DNA from: a virus
DNA length: 31,303 nucleotides
IMG/VR virus record: IMGVR_UViG_3300043411_002514
Location: 1 to 31,303 of that record
Reading direction: 5' to 3' (one strand)
This document shows positions 1-8,224 of the stretch, in pieces. The notes under the pieces are model-generated. The model was given only the letters and a program-made list of their open reading frames with translations. It did not search any database and was not told the origin of the DNA. Position numbers and translations under genes: made by a program. Numbering within the stretch: position 1 is the stretch's first letter; the number at the start of each line of letters is the position of its first letter.

Positions 1-646
1 TTTTGATAATCTCCAAAGGCTCGGGTAAAGATGAAAAATACCAACCTTCTGGTTCTTGTAAATAAACCAAAGGTCTTTCTTCATCACCGTCTGCCTCCCC
101 ACGAAAAACGAATAAACTTTCGTTATCATAGGTGTACATAATAGATGCAGCTCCTTCATATTCCATTAACACTTCTTCGGGGTGTTCCTGGTTAAGAAAA
201 AGACGACCCATTAGTATTTTTGAATCAATATCGAATTGTGCAAAAGGTAATTGCTTGATAAACTTTTCTCTCATATTATAGAAATTGTCTATCTTACCGT
301 TATGCACTCCGACCATGTCATATGGTCCTTCTATGGCGTTTGTAATTAGCCCAGAATCTCTTCTTGAAATTGTAATAGGATGTGCATTTCCTTTCGTATG
401 AGCCCCCATAGTGGCTGACCTTGAATGCATAAGCATTAAAGTCGGGTTTATGTCTACAATTGCAGGGTCAATTATATGAGTTGCCATTAATTCTGGCAAT
501 CGAGCCTGTTTGTCTACACCCCATACTACTTGATTTCCGTAGTATATTCCGCAAGAGTGTTTACCTCTAGTATCGTTTAAGATACCGAGGATTTTCATTT
601 TTTCGATATTGACGTTATTTCCGATATAGCCACTAATTCCGCACAT
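1..646 (-). CDS. Class II glutamine amidotransferase (partial, C-terminus outside window)
   Basis: The translated minus strand begins MCGISGYIGNN, so Cys2 becomes the N-terminal nucleophile after Met removal, as in the GATase domain of GlmS and PurF. The internal motifs MHSRSATMG, NAHPI and VGVHNGKIDN are the family's Arg, His and oxyanion/Asn-Gly elements. This domain hydrolyses glutamine and passes ammonia to a synthetase partner. The stop codon of the next gene upstream (ATP-grasp) lies only 3 bp before this ATG, so the two are surely co-translated, and the ATP-grasp protein is the obvious acceptor partner. The gene runs off the left edge after about 215 codons, so any C-terminal domain is unseen. 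Confidence 0.93.
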   Translation of the reverse strand, partial: MCGISGYIGNNVNIEKMKILGILNDTRGKHSCGIYYGNQVVWGVDKQARLPELMATHIIDPAIVDINPTLMLMHSRSATMGAHTKGNAHPITISRRDSGLITNAIEGPYDMVGVHNGKIDNFYNMREKFIKQLPFAQFDIDSKILMGRLFLNQEHPEEVLMEYEGAASIMYTYDNESLFVFRGEADGDEERPLVYLQEPEGWYFSSLPEPLEIIK

Positions 647-649
647 AGG

Positions 650-1417
650 TTAGCGTATTTTGTTTTTTACAATTAACGGAATATGTTCGAGATACTTTCT
701 TGTAACTACAGCATTCCTTGGATCGTCTCCGAAAGAAGGAGCTGAATTGGCTTCCAGGAGTATGAAAGAACCATCTTTCTTTACCCTTACGTCAAATGCA
801 GCGAAGTCTAATCCTAAAGCTTTGAGGCCTTTTTGGCATTCCGATACAATGTTTTTCCATGTTTTCGGTTTGTCAAATTGTGGATTAGTTTCAAGCAACC
901 AGTTACAATTGGAGCTGTTAAAGAACCATCTTTCTTTAGCGTCAGCTCTTCTCACCTTTCTACAAGTATAGAAGCAGCCTAAATCACTAACATGAAGACG
1001 GTACTCTTTTGATCCATTAAAGTACTCTTCAAAATAGACATTGCTATTACCGGCATTTTTACGAAGTTGTTCGTCTAATGCTTTTTGATTTTCAATAAAG
1101 ACCATACCATGTCCTCTACTTCTGAATCTGATTTTCTTAACCAGTGGAAATGGTGGTTTCTTTTCTTTTTGCATCTCGTCCAGAGTCCAGTATCTGGCAC
1201 TTGTGACCTTATTTGCCCTAAAGATGTTTTTCATTTTCATCTTATCGGAACAATTTCGGATGGACTCTACCGTATTTAATTGAACTCCTCCTTTTAAAGA
1301 TACAGCGGTAGTACTGCCTAATCGGATTACTACAGGAACCTTAAAGCGTAGTGCTGGGTTCCTGCGCAGGACTCTGTGTGTCGGGTGCCTGGACCGAATT
1401 CTTGCGAAAGTCAACAT
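650..1417 (-). CDS. ATP-grasp amide/peptide ligase
   Basis: The protein looks like a short ATP-grasp ligase of the phage type. The order is an N-terminal segment with IRLGSTT, a central part with DKMKMKNIF and PLVKKIRFRSRGHGM (Lys and glycine-rich nucleotide loop), EEYF, then the C-terminal metal site FAAFDVRV and ILLEANSAPS (acidic D...E.N residues that bind Mg-ATP). Such enzymes join a carboxylate to an amine with ATP. The ATG at 1417 is preferred over a GTG at 1438. It still overlaps the end of the cyclotransferase gene by 77 nt. Position between GAT-II and cyclotransferase genes supports a role in glutamine/glutamate-derived amide chemistry; the substrate is unknown. Confidence 0.85.
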   Translation of the reverse strand: MLTFARIRSRHPTHRVLRRNPALRFKVPVVIRLGSTTAVSLKGGVQLNTVESIRNCSDKMKMKNIFRANKVTSARYWTLDEMQKEKKPPFPLVKKIRFRSRGHGMVFIENQKALDEQLRKNAGNSNVYFEEYFNGSKEYRLHVSDLGCFYTCRKVRRADAKERWFFNSSNCNWLLETNPQFDKPKTWKNIVSECQKGLKALGLDFAAFDVRVKKDGSFILLEANSAPSFGDDPRNAVVTRKYLEHIPLIVKNKIR

Positions 1418-1778
1418 ATTCGTTTGTTTTAAAATCACCTACAGCCAACATTCTGTTAGCTACGTGATCATTGAAATAAATACTTGCCGTGATGACTTCG
1501 CCTGTTTCTTTTAAAACAACCGGAATTGGTTCACGATAATACCATTCAGGATGCCCTTCTAGGCGATCCAACCCTTGCAACACAGCTGCGTTTACTTCGT
1601 AAACTTCACCTATAATAGGGTAATTAGGAAATTCCTTGTTTACAAAGGGGATACCAGATTTAAACATGGTATATTGTTTCTGGGTAACAGCCGCTCCGAT
1701 AAACTTGGAGCTTTCCAAGTGTCTGGCATGGTTCCCGAATCCTTTCAAAAGAGTTCCGTATACAAATACTTTTGTCAT
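1341..1778 (-). CDS. Gamma-glutamylcyclotransferase (AIG2/BtrG-like)
   Basis: At 145 residues it has the size of the AIG2-like cyclotransferase fold. VFVYGTLLKG at residues 4-13 is the phosphate-like binding loop of the family (YGTL), and LDRLEGHPEWYYR carries the expected catalytic Glu. These enzymes release 5-oxoproline from gamma-glutamyl amines; BtrG removes a gamma-glutamyl protecting group in butirosin synthesis. The last 20 or so residues are Ser/Pro/Gln-rich and look like a disordered tail, within the stretch that overlaps the ATP-grasp gene. Its ATG overlaps the stop of the upstream gene by one base (TAATG). Confidence 0.9.
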   Translation of the reverse strand: MTKVFVYGTLLKGFGNHARHLESSKFIGAAVTQKQYTMFKSGIPFVNKEFPNYPIIGEVYEVNAAVLQGLDRLEGHPEWYYREPIPVVLKETGEVITASIYFNDHVANRMLAVGDFKTNEYVDFRKNSVQAPDTQSPAQEPSTTL

Positions 1779-2794
1779 TAGACGAGGTTTGATATTAGTG
1801 GATAAACAGACGGCCTAATTCCAGCATCTTTTAGCGTGGCTTTAAGTCCTTTTTTATTTCTGGAGACAATGTCTCTAACTTCTTCTACATTGTTAAATAC
1901 AAGCTTTATTTTTTCATGCCCACATAAAATTGGAGACATTTCCCCATAAGGAATATATCTTAAATGGCTACAGTGGCAAGAAGTACTAGGTATGTATTCA
2001 GCAGCAGTAATTTCAAGCTTGTCAGGAAAACGATAGATCGTATTAAGATCATTTCTTTTGACAATCTTGCTATTAGTCATCAAAGTAATCAATAGCTGTT
2101 CATATCCGTATTGTACAAGTCTTTCTTTTTCGTTAAGATTTCCCGGCTCTCTATAAAAGATGTAACCAGGAAACTTACCAGTAGACAAGGGATTAGCTAT
2201 ATAACTGTCTTTAATGTATTCAACAGTAATGTCTTTGTTAAAATAAGGGGCTCCGTTTAAAGAATTTCCAAATGGAAACCTATAGGTAAACATTCGAAAC
2301 TCCTCGGCTGTATAAGCAATCTTCCGAAACTCATAGCATAATAACTCAATACATTCCATAAAGGTAAACTCACCCCTATCGTAGTATTCAAAGAATCTCC
2401 TTAAGAAGAAATCTCCCCAGGGTTCGGTAATAAGCATACATGCTTGCATGCTATTAATTCTTTCATATGCATTCCATTCTGGAGAAGGTCTCCAAATAAA
2501 ATGAAATTGAGCGTTATCAGACAGCTTGAGCCTAATAGTGCCTTCCGGTATTCTGAATAAAGGTGTGATAAGCTCTAACCAACGTAAATAATTAGGTAAA
2601 GCATCTACCCCTTTTCGACCAATAAACTGTGTTCGACTAGTGGCTGCTCGACATTGAGCAAAATAGCTGGAGTATGTTTCATTCTCCGTTTTCAATTTTC
2701 CCAGAGGAGGGCCTTCAAAATTGTTGGTTTTATCCTTCCATTTTGTAAAGTCCATATCTGAGAAAGCAAATTCTTTAGAAATAGATAGGGGCAT
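1778..2794 (-). CDS. Hypothetical protein with C-terminal Cys/His cluster
   Basis: I do not recognise this protein of about 338 residues. It is soluble, rich in aromatic residues and acidic/basic mixed, with no signal or membrane segment. Near the C-terminus TSCHCSH and, about 20 residues later, ILCGHEK form a possible zinc-binding Cys/His cluster, followed by NRNKKG-like basic residues and a C-terminal helix that could be a DNA-binding tail. The ATG at 2794 (MPLSISKE) is preferred to a TTG 12 nt upstream; it overlaps the uracil-DNA glycosylase gene by 20 nt. Context between glycosylase and cyclotransferase genes does not settle its role. Confidence 0.75.
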   Translation of the reverse strand: MPLSISKEFAFSDMDFTKWKDKTNNFEGPPLGKLKTENETYSSYFAQCRAATSRTQFIGRKGVDALPNYLRWLELITPLFRIPEGTIRLKLSDNAQFHFIWRPSPEWNAYERINSMQACMLITEPWGDFFLRRFFEYYDRGEFTFMECIELLCYEFRKIAYTAEEFRMFTYRFPFGNSLNGAPYFNKDITVEYIKDSYIANPLSTGKFPGYIFYREPGNLNEKERLVQYGYEQLLITLMTNSKIVKRNDLNTIYRFPDKLEITAAEYIPSTSCHCSHLRYIPYGEMSPILCGHEKIKLVFNNVEEVRDIVSRNKKGLKATLKDAGIRPSVYPLISNLV

Positions 2795-3413
2795 GGTCAA
2801 GTTCAATAAGTCTATTGTTTATACGACTAAAGATGTTATGATCGATAAACTTATGAATATCGCCTTGGTAAATAGCTACCATTGGATGAGGTGCTTTAAT
2901 CATATTGTCCTCTGGAATAGTTGGGATTTCTGCGAGCAGTTTTTGTGCATCTGCTCCCAAAGCAACCCATACAATGTCTTTCCTTTTCTCATTAATCTTT
3001 TGCAGGAGATTAAAAACAAAAGGACGCCAGATCTTAGAATGACTTCCTGGTTTGCCTTTAGCAACCGTAAGAGAGGCATTTAAGAGGAGTACGCCTTGTC
3101 TAGCCCAACTTTCCAGAGAATAATCTGAGATTCCTGTATCATACTCTGATTCCAGAGCAAGATTCAAGATCCGTAACGTGGGGGGAATCGGTTTACCGTT
3201 CACGCCCATACAGAGCCCTGTTGCTTTTCCGTCATGATAGGGGTCTTGTCCTATCCAAACTACGTTTGTTTCGTCGAATCCGCAGAAACTAAAAGCTCTA
3301 AGTATATCCTTATCCTCTGGATACCTCTCCGCTGCAGGAGTGGTCTCAATAACTTTATTGAGGGCTTCATGGAAATGCAGCTCTTCATCAGAGAATAAGG
3401 TATTCCATTTCAT
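2775..3413 (-). CDS. ung: Uracil-DNA glycosylase, family 1
   Basis: The 212-residue protein carries GQDPYH at 55-60 (catalytic Asp in the water-activating loop), PPTLRIL at 78-84 (backbone-compression loop), LLLNASLTV at 109-117 (uracil recognition Asn) and a short HP at 176-177. It removes uracil from DNA and leaves an abasic site. The family's minor-groove loop normally reads HPSPLS; here it is HPMVAI, so the intercalating Leu/Ser part has diverged while the His remains. The gene overlaps its upstream neighbour by 4 nt (ATGA) and sits in the replication block, which fits repair of deaminated or misincorporated uracil. Confidence 0.95.
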   Translation of the reverse strand: MKWNTLFSDEELHFHEALNKVIETTPAAERYPEDKDILRAFSFCGFDETNVVWIGQDPYHDGKATGLCMGVNGKPIPPTLRILNLALESEYDTGISDYSLESWARQGVLLLNASLTVAKGKPGSHSKIWRPFVFNLLQKINEKRKDIVWVALGADAQKLLAEIPTIPEDNMIKAPHPMVAIYQGDIHKFIDHNIFSRINNRLIELDHAPIYF

Positions 3414-4387
3414 TTGTTCTTATTTTCTAATTCAGCAAGTTCTTCTCTTACCAAATTAAACAATGCCTGTTGTCTCTTATCGAGATTTGTTTCAACATCA
3501 GCAAGTCTAAATGGTAAATTGATACGCCTTCCTAAAGAAGCATAATCTATGTAAAAGAGATTTTCTTTAGTTAAATGCACATAAGGAGCCCAGGATTTCA
3601 ATCCTAGTTGTTCTAAGCGTGCCCTTATCGCTGCTTGAGTTCCTGCAGGTACGCTAGAAAAATACCCTTTTTTCTTCAAGACAATCATTGTCTTAAGGGT
3701 GTTTTCTACGTTCTTCAGAAAAGCTATATACATCGCATCATAACTCTTGAGCGTATCGTATTTAGCTTTTAATCTCAAAGACAAACCGGTATTTGCTACT
3801 AATGCTGTCGGAGGATTCATCTGGCAAGACTGACCTTTTGTTAAAAATCCATCTTTATACCTGATAAAATTCAAATAAGAAGGATGGACACAAAGTCTAG
3901 AAGTATCAGTACCAAAATTCCCAGAATAATCAGGAATTTTAGAGATGATAGCTAAAATTTGGTATGGCTTCAGTTTGCTGTTTTTTTGTATCCTTTCGTA
4001 GTTAGTATAAAAGTTACTAAATGTCGGAGTGGTTGGAAAAGCCCCAAGTTGTCCAAAGGAAGGGCCTGCTTGTGCAATGTAATAACTTACTCTGTAGTAA
4101 GTCATATTCCCTTTTTTAGTTATCATAAAGAAAGGACGTGTTACAGCAAACATTTCTCCAATGGCTTGTAACCAATCCCTTACAATGTCTATACTAATTT
4201 TTGTTTTGAACAAAATATCCTGTGTCCAGAGACTTGATCTACAACCTGTTAAGCCTACGGCATTCCAAGAAGATCCAGAGCCATTAAGAGCTTGGGTTAT
4301 GTCTGTGCCCGCTAACGCTACACCTTTTTCGAACTTATCATCTGATGGTAGTTCGTAGTCAATTGCTTTCGCTGTTGATTTGCGCAT
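3410..4387 (-). CDS. Hypothetical protein of the replication block
   Basis: This 325-residue protein is not one I recognise. It has no membrane segment. A central half rich in aromatic residues (about 90-200) is followed by Lys/Arg-rich helices (about 210-265) and an acidic/basic C-terminal helix ending LENKNK that could be a coiled coil. Its start overlaps the end of the primase gene by 29 nt and its stop overlaps the glycosylase start by 4 nt, so it is translated with replication genes. A nucleic-acid role is inference only. Confidence 0.75.
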   Translation of the reverse strand: MRKSTAKAIDYELPSDDKFEKGVALAGTDITQALNGSGSSWNAVGLTGCRSSLWTQDILFKTKISIDIVRDWLQAIGEMFAVTRPFFMITKKGNMTYYRVSYYIAQAGPSFGQLGAFPTTPTFSNFYTNYERIQKNSKLKPYQILAIISKIPDYSGNFGTDTSRLCVHPSYLNFIRYKDGFLTKGQSCQMNPPTALVANTGLSLRLKAKYDTLKSYDAMYIAFLKNVENTLKTMIVLKKKGYFSSVPAGTQAAIRARLEQLGLKSWAPYVHLTKENLFYIDYASLGRRINLPFRLADVETNLDKRQQALFNLVREELAELENKNK

Positions 4388-5378
4388 TTAAAAAAGTCAA
4401 AAATTGTTCTGTTTTCCCAGCTTTTACATTATCTGTTGGATCCTTTTCAAGATCCTCTGGGATGGTGATATTTATCAGTGCCCCCTCAAATTTTGAGGTT
4501 ATTAATTTAGAATACTCCATGCCTGTTTTATCAGGATCATACATTACAAACACTTTATCAAACCTGCTGATTAAATCAGGTAATATTGCTAGTAAATGTA
4601 TATATGAGGATTCACCAAAAGGACAAATAGCCCAAAAACCTAAAGCTCTTAATACCAAAACGTCTTTACATGACTTGGTTATAATAAGCACCTCTCCGTT
4701 TTTAGGAAGTTGCTTTAAACCAAAAATCTTACCGTCTGTATTATGATCTCTAAACTTATTCTTTTTGCTCTCTGCGAATGGACGATACCATTGCATAGAG
4801 TAATTTTTAGGATCGTCATCGATCACATATGCAAACACTGGGTCATACTTAGAAGATTTTCTCCAAAGTTTACCATCAATGTATGTTTCTTTAGCGGCAT
4901 ATGTTCGATACTCTTTTAATAAAGGTTCTTTTACAAGAATACTTTCCCAAAAATCAAGTTCGTATTGTTCAAATCGAGGACGCAATACTGCTCCTTTCTT
5001 TGTATCTCTACCACTTTTTAGTCGTATTAAATCAACCTCTTTCAGTATGTCACTGGTAATTGTGAAATCTTTCATGTCTTCAACTACTTTAGCTAAAGCA
5101 TCTTGATAGTTATCGATTTCATAATAACGCATGACAAATCCAACTACGCTTGCAGGATATCCAGTTTTGTGATCACCATAATCGTACCACAATAACATGT
5201 TATCCTTATAACGGAGCTTAAAGCTAGGATCACTATCGGATCTATCTTTAAATGGAGAACTTATAAACCTGTTAATACAGAATTGGTCCCCCAAGTAAAA
5301 AAGATAAATCGCCTCTTCTCTATACCTTTCAATAAGATCATAGTAAGTGAGGACTTTCTTCTGTTTTAAACTATACAT
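4359..5378 (-). CDS. DNA primase with Toprim domain
   Basis: The N-terminal half has the DnaG catalytic-core pattern SPFKDRSDSDPSFKL, then LLWYDYGD, typical of the phage DnaG RNA-polymerase region that follows a zinc domain. The Toprim part starts at VLIITKSCKDVLVLRALG and ends with the metal-binding KVFVMYDPDKTGMEY (Asp-x-Asp). In cellular DnaG the first Toprim acid is Glu; here the equivalent segment reads ITKSCKD, a form seen in phage primases. The usual N-terminal Cys zinc ribbon is absent from the 339 residues. The ATG at 5378 is chosen because upstream TTG starts fall inside a terminator hairpin. It makes primers for the polymerase encoded downstream in the block. Confidence 0.85.
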   Translation of the reverse strand: MYSLKQKKVLTYYDLIERYREEAIYLFYLGDQFCINRFISSPFKDRSDSDPSFKLRYKDNMLLWYDYGDHKTGYPASVVGFVMRYYEIDNYQDALAKVVEDMKDFTITSDILKEVDLIRLKSGRDTKKGAVLRPRFEQYELDFWESILVKEPLLKEYRTYAAKETYIDGKLWRKSSKYDPVFAYVIDDDPKNYSMQWYRPFAESKKNKFRDHNTDGKIFGLKQLPKNGEVLIITKSCKDVLVLRALGFWAICPFGESSYIHLLAILPDLISRFDKVFVMYDPDKTGMEYSKLITSKFEGALINITIPEDLEKDPTDNVKAGKTEQFLTFLNAQINSESN

Positions 5379-5380
5379 AC

Positions 5381-5418
5381 TAAAAAGAGGAAGGGCTGTC
5401 ACCAACAACCCTTCCTCT
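5381..5418 (-). terminator. Intrinsic terminator before the primase gene
   Basis: On the minus strand a perfect 10-bp stem (5409-5418 with 5386-5395) with a 13-nt loop is followed by five T residues. It follows the stop of the 5450-6013 gene and lies 2 bp before the primase ATG, so it can separate the two transcription units or act as an attenuator. Confidence 0.8.
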
Positions 5419-5449
5419 CCCTATAAAGCTATTAGCTTTCGTTAATTAA

Positions 5450-6013
5450 TTACACAGAATCATCCGCATCTACAGTAATGCCCTCCTTCCGGGTAGCATT
5501 ATCAATCAGCTCAAGTTCCTTTTTGGTATAAGACAGTGTACATACACCATCTGATTCATTTTGCAAGAATCTACCTGCTTTTGGAGCAGCTACATACCCA
5601 GACTTGTTAAGAATGGTTTTCATATACAGCTTAACTCCGCTGCAATTACCATTGATCAACTTACAATACGCCGTACAAAACTCTTTGAAATTCTCGCCTT
5701 GAATTGCATCAATTTCATCTTCAGTTGCAAACTTAGATGCAATATGATGGAATACACGACCAGACTCGGCAATGAGACGCTCTTCGGTTTGCACCAAAGT
5801 TTCGCCGTCTCTCTGCATCATGCGAAGATTATCTTTCTTAACCGGAAATCTTCGATCTCTTAGAGAATACTTGTCCCCTACCTTAAAATAGAAATCGAGA
5901 TACTCGTTTCCATTGTCCTCTACAAACTCTACACGATCAAGCTCAACTCCAGACACACATGCGGCTACTGGAAATGGCTCTGAAAGGGGCTTAGCTTTGC
6001 TAAGATTATACAT
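5450..6013 (-). CDS. Hypothetical replication-associated protein, possible SSB-like
   Basis: A 187-residue protein without membrane segment. The N-terminal 120 residues alternate short strands with basic stretches (LRDRRFPVKKDNLRMM), and the C-terminus is acidic (VDADDSV), the arrangement common in single-stranded DNA-binding proteins that recruit partners through an acidic tip. Position between the Sak4-like ATPase and primase genes supports such a role, but I see no OB-fold signature, so the function is inference. It is followed directly by an intrinsic terminator. Confidence 0.75.
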   Translation of the reverse strand: MYNLSKAKPLSEPFPVAACVSGVELDRVEFVEDNGNEYLDFYFKVGDKYSLRDRRFPVKKDNLRMMQRDGETLVQTEERLIAESGRVFHHIASKFATEDEIDAIQGENFKEFCTAYCKLINGNCSGVKLYMKTILNKSGYVAAPKAGRFLQNESDGVCTLSYTKKELELIDNATRKEGITVDADDSV

Positions 6014-6017
6014 TAAA

Positions 6018-6809
6018 TTATTGATTTAGATTTGGAAAAATCTCTTCCCAGTAGGTTTCCAAATTCCCTGACACTGGGTCGTATTTTGAAATGACAAATT
6101 CTTTTCCGGACAAATGAGCTACTCTAGCACCTGTAGCCAAATTATCGGAACTGTTAACAAACGACAAAATGTTTGTGTTTGCTTCTCCTTCTTGTTTTTT
6201 CATAATTCCGATTGCGCTGCAATCATAACCTACGATCTTCTTTAACTTTCCAGTTAGATCAAGGTCTAATGCTTCAATCTCTTGCTCGCCTTTATTTACT
6301 GAGGACTCTTTTACTCTACCTACTAAGATCAATGTTTTAGCAAGACCTTTATAAGGAGACAGTAGACGTTCAAATGCCTTCCATAACCACAGGTATCCAG
6401 CACCTTTAGCCAATTCAGCAGTAACATCCGTTCCAGTAAAGTTCGCTCCAACAATAGAGTTCTTATAAAGATGAGTAGCATAATTCAATGCTATATCCTC
6501 AAGTTTAGATAAGGAATCAATTATGATATAATCATAAATAGGACTTCCTTTTTCCTTGTTCTTCGCACTTATCATCTCAGCTACACGCAAAACTGCAGTA
6601 GCCGGACCAACCTTGTTCTCAATTTCAAATTCCTTGAGGTTGATGTATTTACCAGGATAGTACATACATGAACCCTCTAAATCCAATACAAAAGAGTTGG
6701 GCAATTGCATTAGATTAGATGTCTTTCCTACTTTATTAAAGCCAAAGACAACAAGCATATCGATACTATCACTCTTCGGAGAAATTATCTCCATCGGCAA
6801 CTCGCTCAC
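6018..6809 (-). CDS. Sak4-like RecA-fold ATPase (AAA_24 type)
   Basis: At 263 residues it has a Walker A GFNKVGKT at 23-30, then FVLDLEGS, where the base after the first strand usually reads D.E in this family, and Walker B YDYIIIDSLSK. These features and the size fit phage Sak4-type ATPases, which work as minimal RecA-like single-strand annealing recombinases. It overlaps the helicase gene by one base and is separated from the 5450-6013 gene by only 4 bp, so it is probably expressed with its putative single-strand-binding partner. Confidence 0.85.
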   Translation of the reverse strand: MSELPMEIISPKSDSIDMLVVFGFNKVGKTSNLMQLPNSFVLDLEGSCMYYPGKYINLKEFEIENKVGPATAVLRVAEMISAKNKEKGSPIYDYIIIDSLSKLEDIALNYATHLYKNSIVGANFTGTDVTAELAKGAGYLWLWKAFERLLSPYKGLAKTLILVGRVKESSVNKGEQEIEALDLDLTGKLKKIVGYDCSAIGIMKKQEGEANTNILSFVNSSDNLATGARVAHLSGKEFVISKYDPVSGNLETYWEEIFPNLNQ

Positions 6810-7759
6810 TAGCTAATATCTTTCAATGAATTAATACTTAACTTGTTCTCAAACCTAGTTATCTTAGGAGTTCCATCTCTTGCCTTAAGATGATGGCAAT
6901 AAATAATGTCTTTCGTAGTTAACCCTTTCGGACCATAGGCGGTAATGCCTAATAGTTCAGGTCTATGAAAAACAATAACGGCATCAGAGAACTGATATAA
7001 GGCCTCTGAGCCAAAAATATCCGATTTTTGAGGATAATGCAGGGCCCTCTCAGGACCATAGCTTTTCTTTCTCTCCTCTTTTTCGATATTCCTATTCAAC
7101 TGAGAAAGTACAATAAACAAAGTATCTGGGTGCTGTTTCTTCAATTCGTTGAAACAGGCCATCAATTCTGTTAATGTATCTCGCTCACTCCCCTTTAACT
7201 TCTTAACCAATATAGAATGGTCTAACGTAACCACTACTTTTACATTAGGAGTCTTAGCTTGCTTCGCTAATATAAAAGCTTCTGCGGCAATAGCAATTTC
7301 ATTTACACTGCCTGGCATTTCCACATAGGAAATGTCGTACTTTGTGATTAAGTCCTTTACATTCTTTTCCAAGGAATCGATTTCAGCTTCTGAAATATTC
7401 CCCTCTTTCTCTGCACTATATATTTGCCTAACTGACTTCTTCAAGAAACCAGATATTTTTCTACCTACTAGTCTACGTGCTAACATTTCAAAATTGAATG
7501 AAAGCACAGCTATTTCTTGGTCCGGATTTGATTCGAACATTTGGGTTTCTAAGATGTTAAGCAGAGCCGTTTTACCGGAGCCAGACAAGCCAGCGATTGT
7601 TACAATCCATCCCCATTCGAAACCATCTGTGTAAATTTCGTTCCAAGTTTTCCAAGGCGTTTTTGCAGATTTTATCTCACCTGTATAACGACCTTTAATA
7701 TACCGAAGCTCCTCTTGGTAAGCTTCTGCTATAGATTTAATTCCTAAACCACTTCCCAT
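6809..7759 (-). CDS. DnaB-type replicative helicase (SF4, RecA core only)
   Basis: The protein has Walker A GLSGSGKT at about 57-64, VLSFNFEM (the DnaB 'EM' sensor region), VVVTLDHSIL as Walker B, FIVLSQLNR with the polar sensor Gln, and SDAVIVFHRPE near the C-terminus, all in DnaB order. It lacks the DnaB N-terminal collar domain, as many phage helicases do. I chose the ATG at 7759 (MGSGLGIKS); a longer frame upstream reads through the coding end of the preceding gene in another frame and has no family similarity. It overlaps that gene by 16 nt. Confidence 0.85.
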   Translation of the reverse strand: MGSGLGIKSIAEAYQEELRYIKGRYTGEIKSAKTPWKTWNEIYTDGFEWGWIVTIAGLSGSGKTALLNILETQMFESNPDQEIAVLSFNFEMLARRLVGRKISGFLKKSVRQIYSAEKEGNISEAEIDSLEKNVKDLITKYDISYVEMPGSVNEIAIAAEAFILAKQAKTPNVKVVVTLDHSILVKKLKGSERDTLTELMACFNELKKQHPDTLFIVLSQLNRNIEKEERKKSYGPERALHYPQKSDIFGSEALYQFSDAVIVFHRPELLGITAYGPKGLTTKDIIYCHHLKARDGTPKITRFENKLSINSLKDIS

Positions 7760-8220
7760 CCGTATCCTTCCTCCTCTTTTTCTAGATCCTCTCCATTCAA
7801 AAATGTTAAAATGGTACTCCTTACAGCACCGTTTGTTAGATTCTTGTAAATGAAGAAATCTGCTTGTTGGCAATATTTCTTATCATCCACCGTTCTCAGG
7901 TATGCATTGGTCGCCGCTATAATTTGGTCTTCAGTACACTCATGTGTATTGATTAACCAAGATAGATTTTCGGCTACAAGCTTTACTTCCCCCTTTTTAT
8001 AAGCAGGAAAGAGAGAACGGTATGAATCTATAAAAAGTTGACTTACCCCTGCGGGTTTAGTGGATATAATCCGTTCACCTGCTTCAGTTAAGACAAGCCT
8101 TGACATAGCGGGATTCTTATCTGAAGGTGTTTGGACAAGTCCAAGTGACACCAATAGATAGGATACATGATGAAAGACATCAGGATTAAGAACTAACTTA
8201 AGTAATTCTGTTTTCTTCAT
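7744..8220 (-). CDS. Possible helicase loader / replisome organiser
   Basis: This 158-residue protein starts with a winged-helix-like segment (LVSLGLVQ...LVLTEAGERI) and has a helical C-terminal half with KKGEVKLVAENLSWLINTH, then CTEDQIIAATNAYL. That second pattern resembles the DnaD/DnaT-like part of phage replisome organisers, which bind the origin or the helicase. It lies between the polymerase and helicase genes. The assignment rests on pattern and context; no catalytic motif is visible. Confidence 0.6.
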   Translation of the reverse strand: MKKTELLKLVLNPDVFHHVSYLLVSLGLVQTPSDKNPAMSRLVLTEAGERIISTKPAGVSQLFIDSYRSLFPAYKKGEVKLVAENLSWLINTHECTEDQIIAATNAYLRTVDDKKYCQQADFFIYKNLTNGAVRSTILTFLNGEDLEKEEEGYGWEVV

Positions 8221-8224
8221 GTTA

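Noticed and set aside
660-971. Plus-strand frames over the ATP-grasp, UDG, polymerase and other genes
   Set aside because: They are shadows of well-supported minus-strand genes and have no recognisable motif.
7760-7873. Longer helicase N-terminus (38 extra residues)
   Set aside because: It overlaps the coding end of the 7744-8220 gene, is low-complexity and basic, and does not look like a DnaB N-terminal domain.
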